A stretch of 64,000 bases of DNA from CAWUKT01 sp963923035 (GTDB lineage Bacteria; Bacteroidota; Bacteroidia; J057; JADKCL01), in assembly GCA_963923035.1 (NCBI GenBank), contig CAWUKT010000015.1, forward strand, positions 1 to 64,000. Direction: 5' to 3'. The position numbers and the translations under genes were made by a program. Shown here piece by piece: positions 9,030 to 16,480 of the stretch; the stretch's first letter is position 1; every line of letters starts with the position of its first letter. The notes under the pieces were generated by a model. The model worked only from the letters and a program-made list of their open reading frames with translations, was not told the origin of the DNA and searched no databases.

Positions 9030-9605
9030 ATGAATCTTGCCCGCACATTCCTCCGATTTTTTGGCTTCTCATTGCTGGCAATCCTCGTTGTAGGATGCAG
9101 TGAGCCCGATATTCGCCTGGTCAACAAGGTCAAAACCTTTGACCCCAGGTGGGCCGATCTCAACGACAAGTTGTCCTATCTGGATCGCAACCTGGACATG
9201 GCCGAAGATCGCTTTGAGAAAGATTTTGCCGAATTGGAGGGAATGCTGGGAGAAATTCCGGACTCGCTGCGGGACCGGACCTACCGCCGCAATCTTGCCA
9301 ATTACGATACGCTGGTGATGGAGCGCGATACCATCCGGGCCATCTTTGTCGAGTCGAAGGCGACCTATTCGGAGACGGTGGAGGAATTCAATTCGTGGGA
9401 AAAATTGGTGATGGATGGGAGCGTGACGTCGGCGGAGGGCGATACGGTTTTGAAAAAATACAAGGCAATTCACCGGGAATTGGATGGGACAACCGACTCA
9501 GTCACAGCCGTTCTCAAGGAATCATTTGACCAACACAATGTGATTCTCCGCGACCTCACCCGCCGCATGGGAATCTTCCAGAATTTCGATATTCGGATGC
9601 AATGA
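9030..9605 (+). CDS. small predicted lipoprotein, helical
   Basis: A 191-residue protein with an N-terminal hydrophobic signal ending in the lipobox LVVGC, so it is probably a lipoprotein. The rest is charged and strongly helical, with long runs suited to coiled coil (for example LDRNLDMAEDRFEKDFAELE). No family is recognised. Its TGA overlaps the ATG of the following D-Ala-D-Ala dipeptidase gene (ATGA), so the two are translationally coupled and a cell-envelope role is likely. The exact function is unknown. Confidence 0.75.
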   Translation: MNLARTFLRFFGFSLLAILVVGCSEPDIRLVNKVKTFDPRWADLNDKLSYLDRNLDMAEDRFEKDFAELEGMLGEIPDSLRDRTYRRNLANYDTLVMERDTIRAIFVESKATYSETVEEFNSWEKLVMDGSVTSAEGDTVLKKYKAIHRELDGTTDSVTAVLKESFDQHNVILRDLTRRMGIFQNFDIRMQ

Positions 9606-10372
9606 GAAAATGGACGATGGCTTTGCTGGTAGTGGGAAGTCTGGTTTGGACGGCCTGCGGGGAAGGAGAAAATGCCGCGGGTTCAAGTAGTGGAGAATTT
9701 GATTTGCCACCGGTTGAATCGTTGCCCCCCACTCCGCCTCCCATTCCCATTGACACGACCCCGGCCATTTCAGAATACGAACAGACGTTCATTGATTCGG
9801 GATTGATCGACATCGCCGAGTTCATTCCCGGCATCCAGATCGACCTCCGCTATACCACCACCAACAATTTCGTCGAATACGACCTCTACGGAGACCTCAA
9901 TCGGTGCTACCTGCGGCCCCTGGCCGCCGAAAAACTCAAAAAGGCCCAGGCGATCCTCCAGGAAAAACGGCCCGATTTGTCCCTCCGGGTCTTCGACGGG
10001 GCCCGCCCCCACCGCGTCCAGCAAACCATGTGGGACGAACTCGATGTCCCCAACAAGCTCAATTACCTATCTCCGCCCGACAAGGGATCGGTCCACAACT
10101 ACGGCCTGGCCGTCGACCTGACCATCGCCGACACCTTCCAAAACCAGCTGGACATGGGGACCATCTACGATTTCTTCGGCGAATTGGCCCAGCCCAAGCT
10201 GGAAGCCAAGATGCTGCGGGACAGCTTGCTCACCCAGGAGCAACTCGACAACCGGCTCCTCCTGCGGGAAACCATGCAGGCGGCGGGCTTCTACCCGATC
10301 CGCACCGAATGGTGGCATTTCAACGCCCTCGGCAGCAAGACCGTCCGGTCCCGGTATACACGCATCCCCTGA
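9602..10372 (+). CDS. D-alanyl-D-alanine dipeptidase (VanX/DdpX family, peptidase M15)
   Basis: A 256-residue zinc peptidase predicted to cleave D-Ala-D-Ala, in peptidoglycan recycling rather than resistance, since no vanH/vanA-type gene is nearby. The family residues are all visible: the arginine of DGARP (about R135), the zinc ligands in SVHNYGLAVD (about H165 and D172), and EWWH with the catalytic glutamate (about E236) and third ligand (about H239). The N-terminus has a hydrophobic signal ending WTACGEG, possibly a weak lipobox, followed by a proline-rich linker, so the enzyme probably acts in the periplasm. It overlaps the upstream lipoprotein gene by 4 bp. Confidence 0.92.
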   Translation: MRKWTMALLVVGSLVWTACGEGENAAGSSSGEFDLPPVESLPPTPPPIPIDTTPAISEYEQTFIDSGLIDIAEFIPGIQIDLRYTTTNNFVEYDLYGDLNRCYLRPLAAEKLKKAQAILQEKRPDLSLRVFDGARPHRVQQTMWDELDVPNKLNYLSPPDKGSVHNYGLAVDLTIADTFQNQLDMGTIYDFFGELAQPKLEAKMLRDSLLTQEQLDNRLLLRETMQAAGFYPIRTEWWHFNALGSKTVRSRYTRIP

Positions 10373-10426
10373 GCCAGTCGGCCCGGGGGATGGTAGTCAT
10401 TCCAATTGTACTTGTATAGATCAGGC

Positions 10427-12877
10427 CTAGCGACCGACGCCACCGGTATTGCCGCCGCCACCACGGGCACGACCCGATTCGTCTTCGAGGCCCGTCTTGC
10501 GTCGACGCGCTGATTTGACGGTGTCTTTTCCGAACAGGTAGGAGACATTCACCTTGAACTGTCGGCTTTCCCAGCCTCCACTCGCATCAAAGTAGAGCCC
10601 CCCAAACTCCTGGATTCCCTGCCATTGCATGGTGAAGAAGATATCGCTCACCGCCAATTTGATATTGCCACGCCCGTCGAGGAATTTCTTTCGAACCCCT
10701 GCATCTACGCCCCAGAACCTTCGGGTCCTGAAGTTCGCCCCCCATATCGCCGGTGAATTGTAGAAGCCGGAAACTTCCATCGAGAAGTCCTTGGGCAACT
10801 TGAAGGTGGACTGGTGATAGACATTGTAGGTGGCCCGGCCCAGGTCGATTTCCTTGCCCTCGCCGTAGTCGGCCTGGTTATAGGTATAGAAAACGCCCAT
10901 GTTGGTGAAGGTGGACCACCACTTGGTCAGGCTGTACGGCGCACTGAAGTACAAGCTGATCACGTCCTGCGAAGCGAGGTTGTCAGTCATGATGAAGCTC
11001 CGCGAACCTTCGATGGTATCCGTAATCTGGGTCATGAGGTCCGTCGTGTGGCTGTACTTCAAGGTCGTCGTGAACATATAGTTATAGGTATGGGCCAGCT
11101 CTACACCGTGGGTGTACTGCGGCAGCAGGAAGGGGTTGCCCTGACGGTAGGACAATTCGTCGATCTGCTGGACGAACGGGTTGAGGTCCTGGTACCGCGG
11201 CCGGTCGATCCGGCGGCTGTAATTCAGCCGGTACATGTGCTTGCGGTTGGGGGTATAGGTCACGCCGCCCGAAGGGAACAGGTTGAAATAGTTCCGGCGG
11301 ACGGTATCGTTGCCGGTCTGCTGGACACTCGTCAACTGGCCAATGCTGTTGGTTTGTTCTCCGCGGAGGCCCGCGGAAACGCCCCACTTCCCGAATTGTT
11401 GCTGCCAGGTGGCATAGGCCGCGTTGATGTTCTCGGTGTACTCGAACAGGTTGCTGCGGTCGAGATTAAGGGTATCGACCTCGTTCACGCGGTCGAAGAA
11501 CTGGAAGTCATTGTCCGTGAGGACGAAGGAGGTTTTGGCTCCAAATCCGAGCTTGCCTTTGCCGAGGGGCCGTTCGTGGTCAAATTTCAAAGAGTAAATG
11601 TCGATGGCTGTCGGGGCAATGGTCGTGAATACCCGGCTGAGCAAGACATTCTCCTGTTCGGCGTCGAAGTAATCGTTCGGCTGGAAGGAGTTGGTCTGGA
11701 TGTCGAAGTAGCCATAGTCGGCGTCGACGTTCCAGGTGCGGCCCTTGCCATCGTCGTAGCGATAATTGACGTTGAAATTGGCGTTCTGGTTCTCTTCCTC
11801 CTGCTCACTGGAGGCCTGAAGGATGCTCAGGGTATCCCGGTTGATGGCATCCCCGATGAACGTGGTGGAACGGGTATCGAAATCGCCGTCGGAGAAGAGG
11901 CCATTGGCGAGGACCCCGATGGTATGCTTGTCATTGATGAAGAAGTCGGCGCCCACTTTGGCGCTGACGTCATAGCCGTAGCGGATGATGTCCGAGCCCT
12001 GGTCAAAGAAAGCGTCGTTCTGTTCGCGGTAGAAGTCAAGGAAAATGAAGCGCTGGCCGATATTGCCGCCGACATTGCCGAAGACGTTCATCTTCTTGTT
12101 CCGGTAGTTCGCAGAAACGGCTCCATTGTACTTGGAATAGCGCCCAATGGCGTAGCCAAGGTCGATATTTCCATTTGCCCCCTCATTCTTGTCCTTCTTC
12201 AAGCGGATATTGATGATGCCGGCATTTCCCTCCGCATCGTACTTGGCGCCGGGATTCGTGATGATCTCAATCGCCTCGATCTGGCTGGACTGCATGGTCC
12301 GCAGCATATTGGCGAGGTCTTCCGTGGAAAGCGGACTGGGTTTTCCGTCGATGTAGATCCGGACCCCGTTCCGGCCCTGGAGCATGATGTTGTCGTTGTT
12401 GTCAACGACCACGCCGGGCGCTTTCCGGAGCAATTCGAGGGCATCGGTCCCAATCGCATTGGTACTCGCCTCGACATTGAAGACGGTCATGTCGGGCTTC
12501 ACCGTCAGGATCGGCTTCTGGGCCCGGATTTTGACTTCTTCCATTTCCACGCCCTGCATTTGAATGAGGTCCAGGGTCTTTTCTCCAGCGCCATTCGTCT
12601 CAAACACTTCCGAACGGTAGGTCTGGTAGGTGGTGTACTGGATTTGAACGAAGAAGCTACCGGCCGCGACAGGGGTGAGGATATATTCCCCCTCATCGTT
12701 GGTGAAGCCGGCCTTGGCCAGGGAGGAATCGGCCGCATTGAGGAGTGTGACGGTTGCAAAAGAAAGGGGTTCCCCATCGGGATCCTGCACGGTCCCCCGA
12801 ACGACGCCGGGATTTTGCGCAAGCAACGAATTGCCCATACAGATACAACCTAACAACAGGGTAAACAATATTTTCAT
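10427..12877 (-). CDS. TonB-dependent receptor family outer-membrane protein
   Basis: An 816-residue protein with a signal peptide (about 1-20, LLAQ), a carboxypeptidase-regulatory-like domain (about 25-105, VRGTVQDPDGEPLSFATVTLL), a plug-like domain (about 125-225, with GIDAL-type ALELLRKAPGVVVDNNDNI and RIYIDGKPSPL) and a long beta-barrel of the PF14905 type. The family imports or binds ligands at the outer membrane using TonB energy; the ligand is not evident. The C-terminus ends in a short R/G-rich tail after SYLFGKDTVKSARRRK, so the barrel does not end at the final residue. It stands alone, with a TATCTTTG promoter element just upstream. Confidence 0.88.
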   Translation of the reverse strand: MKILFTLLLGCICMGNSLLAQNPGVVRGTVQDPDGEPLSFATVTLLNAADSSLAKAGFTNDEGEYILTPVAAGSFFVQIQYTTYQTYRSEVFETNGAGEKTLDLIQMQGVEMEEVKIRAQKPILTVKPDMTVFNVEASTNAIGTDALELLRKAPGVVVDNNDNIMLQGRNGVRIYIDGKPSPLSTEDLANMLRTMQSSQIEAIEIITNPGAKYDAEGNAGIINIRLKKDKNEGANGNIDLGYAIGRYSKYNGAVSANYRNKKMNVFGNVGGNIGQRFIFLDFYREQNDAFFDQGSDIIRYGYDVSAKVGADFFINDKHTIGVLANGLFSDGDFDTRSTTFIGDAINRDTLSILQASSEQEEENQNANFNVNYRYDDGKGRTWNVDADYGYFDIQTNSFQPNDYFDAEQENVLLSRVFTTIAPTAIDIYSLKFDHERPLGKGKLGFGAKTSFVLTDNDFQFFDRVNEVDTLNLDRSNLFEYTENINAAYATWQQQFGKWGVSAGLRGEQTNSIGQLTSVQQTGNDTVRRNYFNLFPSGGVTYTPNRKHMYRLNYSRRIDRPRYQDLNPFVQQIDELSYRQGNPFLLPQYTHGVELAHTYNYMFTTTLKYSHTTDLMTQITDTIEGSRSFIMTDNLASQDVISLYFSAPYSLTKWWSTFTNMGVFYTYNQADYGEGKEIDLGRATYNVYHQSTFKLPKDFSMEVSGFYNSPAIWGANFRTRRFWGVDAGVRKKFLDGRGNIKLAVSDIFFTMQWQGIQEFGGLYFDASGGWESRQFKVNVSYLFGKDTVKSARRRKTGLEDESGRARGGGGNTGGVGR

Positions 12878-12897
12878 AGTCTGGTGCTGGTGAGTTA

Positions 12898-12905
12898 CAA
12901 AGATA
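12898..12905 (-). promoter_or_regulatory. candidate -7 element for the TonB receptor gene
   Basis: On the minus strand this reads TATCTTTG, a match to the Bacteroidota -7 consensus TAnnTTTG, 20 bp before the ATG at 12877. No clear TTG -33 element lies at the usual distance, so the call is moderate. Confidence 0.45.
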
Positions 12906-13059
12906 ACTGAGCGCCGACGGGCACTCGGGGAGATAATTGCCTTTTCGGGGACAAATACACTGTTATGGCTTGGTTAAGGCCACGGGGAATGGTCTATTCT
13001 ATTGAAACAATGGCTAAAAGGATTTACGGATTTGGAGGGGTGGATGTTTGGAAAAAGAC

Positions 13060-13092
13060 AAAAAAATCCCGGTCACCTAAGCGGGGACCGGG
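13060..13092 (-). terminator. intrinsic terminator after the small charged gene
   Basis: The stem CCCGGTC (13068-13074) pairs with GACCGGG (13086-13092), and a run of T follows on the minus strand (13060-13066). It lies 30 bp past the stop at 13122, which supports that small ORF as a transcribed gene. Confidence 0.8.
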
Positions 13093-13121
13093 GCAATATG
13101 CTGTGGGAGAATACTTTCTGG

Positions 13122-13346
13122 TTAGTCCTCTACCAATTCATTTACATCAATGGTATTGGGGGTAAAGGCGTCGCGGAACCGCTTGATCTCCTTCAACTGG
13201 GAAGCTACCCGGTCCCGGAGCGCAGCCGCGTCTTTCTTTTCTTTGCTTCCACCGCCACTTTTCCCTACGATCTCTTTCCCTTCTTCCTTCAGTTGCGGCT
13301 TTTTTTCTTGTTCAATCATCTCAATGTTCAATTCCTTGAGTCTCAT
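13122..13346 (-). CDS. small charged protein, 74 residues
   Basis: A 74-residue protein very rich in K and E (EQEKKPQLKEEGKEIVGKSG), predicted helical with a flexible glycine/serine stretch in the middle and an acidic end (NELVED). It has no signal peptide, membrane segment or recognised domain. Support for a real gene comes from an intrinsic terminator directly downstream on the same strand and from its protein-like composition. An overlapping plus-strand frame (13002-13418) is rejected because its translation looks random. Function unknown. Confidence 0.6.
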   Translation of the reverse strand: MRLKELNIEMIEQEKKPQLKEEGKEIVGKSGGGSKEKKDAAALRDRVASQLKEIKRFRDAFTPNTIDVNELVED

Positions 13347-13657
13347 AACTATTGCTTTGGCGTGAATGTTCCGGTGACGGAACTGAAATTCTCTTCACTT
13401 CAACAAGTTAGGCATTGAAGTGTAAAGAGCAGATTAACAAAGCGTTAAAAACAAATCGATAGCTATTCAGGGATACGAAATGGGGCGGGATTGGTTGAGA
13501 TGGAAAGAAAGGCGGGGACAAAAAGAATGTAAGAAAGGCCTGATTATTGGGCTACACAGAAAGTAAAAGCATCCCCCAAAGACCCGAGGGGTAAAATTTA
13601 GTGCCTTGTCGGAAAAAAAGGGACATTGTATTTTCGTTACAAATGGCAAATAACCTT

Positions 13658-13698
13658 TATATTTGTTTTCCCTCTTTGAAAAGAAGGAAGTATATTTG
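13658..13698 (+). promoter_or_regulatory. two candidate -7 elements upstream of porV
   Basis: TATATTTG occurs at 13658-13665 and again at 13691-13698; both match TAnnTTTG. The second would start transcription near 13705 and give a leader of about 100 nt. Neither has a TTG at the ideal spacing. Confidence 0.45.
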
Positions 13699-13728
13699 TT
13701 CTAAACAAAAGACTGCCTATCGCATTAT

Positions 13729-13799
13729 TCTACTTTAGTTAATTACCTTATTTCAAAAATCAGCAACTGTCCCTTCCTCTGAGGGGATACTAAAGTAGA
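13729..13799 (+). promoter_or_regulatory. structured 5' leader of porV closed by an 11-bp stem
   Basis: TCTACTTTAGT (13729-13739) pairs perfectly with ACTAAAGTAGA (13789-13799), enclosing 49 nt that include a C-rich/G-rich pair near 13771-13786. The stem ends 6 nt before the ATG at 13806, so when formed it would mask the ribosome-binding zone. No known riboswitch class is recognised. This is an inverted repeat seen in the sequence; RNA function is inferred. Confidence 0.5.
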
Positions 13800-13805
13800 T
13801 TGATA

Positions 13806-14948
13806 ATGAAACTCAAGTACATCATTCAGCTTCTCACCTGTGTCTCTTTGCTAGCTATTGCCGGAAACAAAGCGGTAGCCCAACAGGTGACCTCCGCCGG
13901 AACGGATGTTCAGGCGATCACCACTGCGGTTCCCTTTTTGATGATTGCCCCCGATTCGCGCCACGGTGCCCTCGGTGACGCTGGGGTTGCCATCGCCGAT
14001 AACTCCAATGCTATGCACTGGAACCTGTCCGGGCTTGCCTTTACCGACAAGCAAATGGGCTTCGGACTCTCCTATACACCGTGGCTCCGCCAGTTGGTTC
14101 CCGATATCAACCTGTCCTACCTGTCCGGCTTCTACAACCTCGGCGAGCGCCAGGGTGTCGTAGCTGCCTCGATCCGGTACTTCAGCCTCGGAGAAATTAT
14201 TTTCACGGATGAGAATGCCATCGAATACGGCCGCTTCAACGCCAACGAATTCGCCATCGACGGGGGTTATACCCGTAAGGTTTCTGAAAACCTCTCCGCT
14301 GGTGTCGCCCTGCGCTTCATCTACAGTAACCTCGCCGCAAATGCCAGCGTCGGTTCACTGATTACGAAGCCGGGTACTTCCATCGCCGGTGACATCAACC
14401 TCCTCTATACCAAGGACTTTGACGGCGGAAATACTCCCCTCAATCTGCGCCTTGGAATGAACCTCACGAACATTGGCGCGAAAATCTCGTACACCAATGC
14501 CAACAACCAGGACTTTATTCCGACCAACATGCGCCTTGGCTTTGCGCTGAAAGGCGAATTGGACGAATACAACTCCATCACCTTCACCACGGACGTGAAT
14601 AAACTCATGGTTCCGACCGCAGGTGGCCAAAGCGACGCGACGCTCATCGACGGGATGTTCAGCAGCTTTGGTGATGCGCCGGGCGGGTTCTCCGAAGAAC
14701 TCCGCGAATTCAGCATCAGCTCTGGATTTGAGTACTGGTACAACAACTTGTTTGCCGCCCGCGCCGGCCTCTTCCTGGAAGACGCGACCAAAGGCAACCG
14801 CAAGTTTGTGACCCTGGGAGCCGGTGTGAAGTACAATGTATTTGCATTGGACTTTGCTTACCTCGCCTCTCTCACCCAGAACCACCCGTTGCAGAATACG
14901 CTCCGGTTCTCGTTGTCCTTCGATTTCGATCCGACTGGCAACCGTTAA
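13806..14948 (+). CDS. porV: type IX secretion outer-membrane protein PorV (LptO)
   Basis: A 380-residue beta-barrel protein that in Porphyromonas shuttles T9SS cargo to the attachment complex and is needed for removal of the sorting domain. After a signal peptide (ending near KAVAQQ) it has the PorV signature region TAVPFLMIAPDSRHGALGDAGVAIADNSNAMHWN in shortened form: APDSRHGALGDAG, then a barrel ending FSLSFDFDP. An upstream in-frame TTG at 13800 is possible, but the ATG at 13806 gives the standard MKLK start. The gene is monocistronic: a leader precedes it and a terminator follows at 14982. PorV is usually single-copy and serves many cargos, including those in this window. Confidence 0.93.
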   Translation: MKLKYIIQLLTCVSLLAIAGNKAVAQQVTSAGTDVQAITTAVPFLMIAPDSRHGALGDAGVAIADNSNAMHWNLSGLAFTDKQMGFGLSYTPWLRQLVPDINLSYLSGFYNLGERQGVVAASIRYFSLGEIIFTDENAIEYGRFNANEFAIDGGYTRKVSENLSAGVALRFIYSNLAANASVGSLITKPGTSIAGDINLLYTKDFDGGNTPLNLRLGMNLTNIGAKISYTNANNQDFIPTNMRLGFALKGELDEYNSITFTTDVNKLMVPTAGGQSDATLIDGMFSSFGDAPGGFSEELREFSISSGFEYWYNNLFAARAGLFLEDATKGNRKFVTLGAGVKYNVFALDFAYLASLTQNHPLQNTLRFSLSFDFDPTGNR

Positions 14949-14981
14949 ACACGTAAGTTGATTGATTTTTTTATAAGGGTG

Positions 14982-15010
14982 CCCCGGGCCGCTTTGGTCC
15001 GGGGTTTACT
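14982..15010 (+). terminator. terminator between porV and the convergent TPR gene
   Basis: A 9-bp stem (14982-14990 with 14996-15004) contains one G-U pair that only works in the plus-strand RNA, and TTTACTTTT follows. It probably ends porV transcripts and overlaps the stop of the opposite gene. Confidence 0.7.
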
Positions 15011-16379
15011 TTTGGCGGCGGGCTTTCCGGATGCGGCGGATGAGGATGGGGAGAATGACAATGATGCCCAACCCGGCCAGGGTCACCCAGAGATAGAAAT
15101 CGGAAGACACTCCTGATTCCGCTTCCTGCTCGGCGAGCAGGTACGGACGGAGGGAATCGCCCTCCACGATGGTCCACAGCGCAGCTTCTGTCTGCGGCGC
15201 CTGGGCCCGGGTGGCCAAGGTATCCGCATAGCGCCGGGCGAGCTCGGCTTCAAAGGCCTGGTCGTCGCTGACAGCGGACGTATCCGCGCCCTGGACGCGG
15301 AAGACAGCCTCCAGCAGGGGCATGTATCTACGCTTAAGGGCCCGCTGGCGGGCCTCCGCCAGCAAAGTCTGGCGTTGGGCGGCCTCCCCGGTGTTCTCCG
15401 CCCGCTTCAATTGGACTTCAATCCAGTCCATTTCCATTCCTAACGACTCCACCTCTTTCCCAGCTTCTTCCCAAGCCGCCAACGCTTCCTTCGCATTTCC
15501 ATTCGCCAATTGAAGGTCTCCCTTCAACGCCATTACCCGCGCCCGTTCAGGAGTCGAGGCACCTCCAGCAACTTCCAGCCACGTTTCGAGCAGCTCCAAG
15601 CCCGCTTCAGGCTGTTTTTCCTCTACCCGCAACTCCATTTCCAGGCTTCGAACTGCCTGTTGTCCCCTCACATCGCCGTAACGCTGAAACAAGACCATCG
15701 TCGAATCCAACCATTTCGAAGCGGCTTCCAAGCTGTCCAGCCCGAGGTACCATTGCGCCTCCACCAACTGGATCCACGGCTCAAATTCCAGGACCATGTC
15801 GGCTTCCCGGGCGTGGTCCCGCACGTTGGAGAAGTTCCGGGCAGTCAGCTGGTCGGCTTCCCCCAATTCCACGCGGGCCTGGAGGACGTCGAGTCGGATT
15901 TGGGCCTGGAAAAAAGGATCGTTGACGCCGCGAAGCGACTTGGAGAGCTTTTGGCGGGCGGAATCGGGGTTCCCGGCGATGAGGTGCCACTGCCCGAGGT
16001 GACCGAGGGCGCGGCCGATGTATTCGCGGTCCCGGTCCTTGCGGGCGTCGCGGTGCGCCCGGTCGAAGGTGGCTTTCGCCGCCTCCATTTGCCGATCTTC
16101 CAATGCGAGGAGCCCAGCCAGCAAGGGCTGGTAAAAATCGGCTTCCCGGCTCAAGCCGGCTTCGTAGCGGCGGTCCGCCAACTCCACCAGCGCGCGGCCG
16201 CGGGAACTGTCAAACGCCAACCAATGGTAGGCGGCCTTCTGCGTTCCCCTCAAACGCTCCGTCGGAGAAGCGTCCTTGGGCAACTCCAATTGAAATTGCC
16301 CCCAAGAATCTGTTTGCCCCTTGACCGCCCCCACGTAGGAGATCAACACTATTCCCAAGACCGTAACGATGATGCGCAT
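15006..16379 (-). CDS. TPR-like protein with C-terminal membrane anchor
   Basis: A 457-residue protein with a signal peptide (about 1-22), then helical repeats of TPR type through about residue 330 (for example ALGHLGQWHLIAGNPDSARQKLSKSL), and a single membrane helix near the C-terminus (about 425-447, LWVTLAGLGIIVILPILI) followed by a basic tail RRIRKARRQK. The layout suggests a periplasmic repeat domain held in the inner membrane. It starts 102 bp after the stop of another TPR gene, but a strong terminator lies between them, so it probably has its own promoter. Function unknown. Confidence 0.75.
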   Translation of the reverse strand: MRIIVTVLGIVLISYVGAVKGQTDSWGQFQLELPKDASPTERLRGTQKAAYHWLAFDSSRGRALVELADRRYEAGLSREADFYQPLLAGLLALEDRQMEAAKATFDRAHRDARKDRDREYIGRALGHLGQWHLIAGNPDSARQKLSKSLRGVNDPFFQAQIRLDVLQARVELGEADQLTARNFSNVRDHAREADMVLEFEPWIQLVEAQWYLGLDSLEAASKWLDSTMVLFQRYGDVRGQQAVRSLEMELRVEEKQPEAGLELLETWLEVAGGASTPERARVMALKGDLQLANGNAKEALAAWEEAGKEVESLGMEMDWIEVQLKRAENTGEAAQRQTLLAEARQRALKRRYMPLLEAVFRVQGADTSAVSDDQAFEAELARRYADTLATRAQAPQTEAALWTIVEGDSLRPYLLAEQEAESGVSSDFYLWVTLAGLGIIVILPILIRRIRKARRQK

Positions 16380-16419
16380 AACCGAGATTTTGAGCGGAAA
16401 ATATCAAAAAGGAGCTTGG

Positions 16420-16460
16420 GGAAAAAGAAAAAGAGGTTTGCCGCGGGGACAAACCTCTTT
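16420..16460 (-). terminator. strong terminator after the TPR/PstS/nuo unit
   Basis: An 11-bp perfect stem (16430-16440 with 16450-16460, arm AAAGAGGTTTG) and a 9-nt loop are followed by a T-rich stretch on the minus strand. It lies 20 bp after the stop of the 557-residue TPR gene. Confidence 0.85.
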
Positions 16461-16480
16461 TGATGGTGCCAGGAAATGGA

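Larger units (their letters stand above)
13347..13805. other. long upstream region of porV with promoter and leader
   Basis: A 459-bp gene-free stretch. The first 300 bp are AT-rich without a supported gene. The last 150 bp hold two TATATTTG elements and a leader closed by a perfect 11-bp inverted repeat, each listed separately. Confidence 0.7.

Noticed and set aside
9602..10372. Vancomycin-resistance cluster
   Set aside because: Only the VanX-like dipeptidase is present; no VanH, VanA or VanS/R genes are nearby, so peptidoglycan recycling is more likely.
10814..12853. Plus-strand frame of about 679 codons opposite the TonB receptor
   Set aside because: Antisense shadow of the receptor gene; the composition is V/G/R-rich and shows no fold.
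13002..13418. Plus-strand 138-codon frame before porV
   Set aside because: It runs through the small minus gene and its terminator and has random composition.
13800..13805. TTG start for porV at 13800
   Set aside because: The ATG at 13806 gives the normal signal peptide start; a TTG start is rarely used and adds only two residues.
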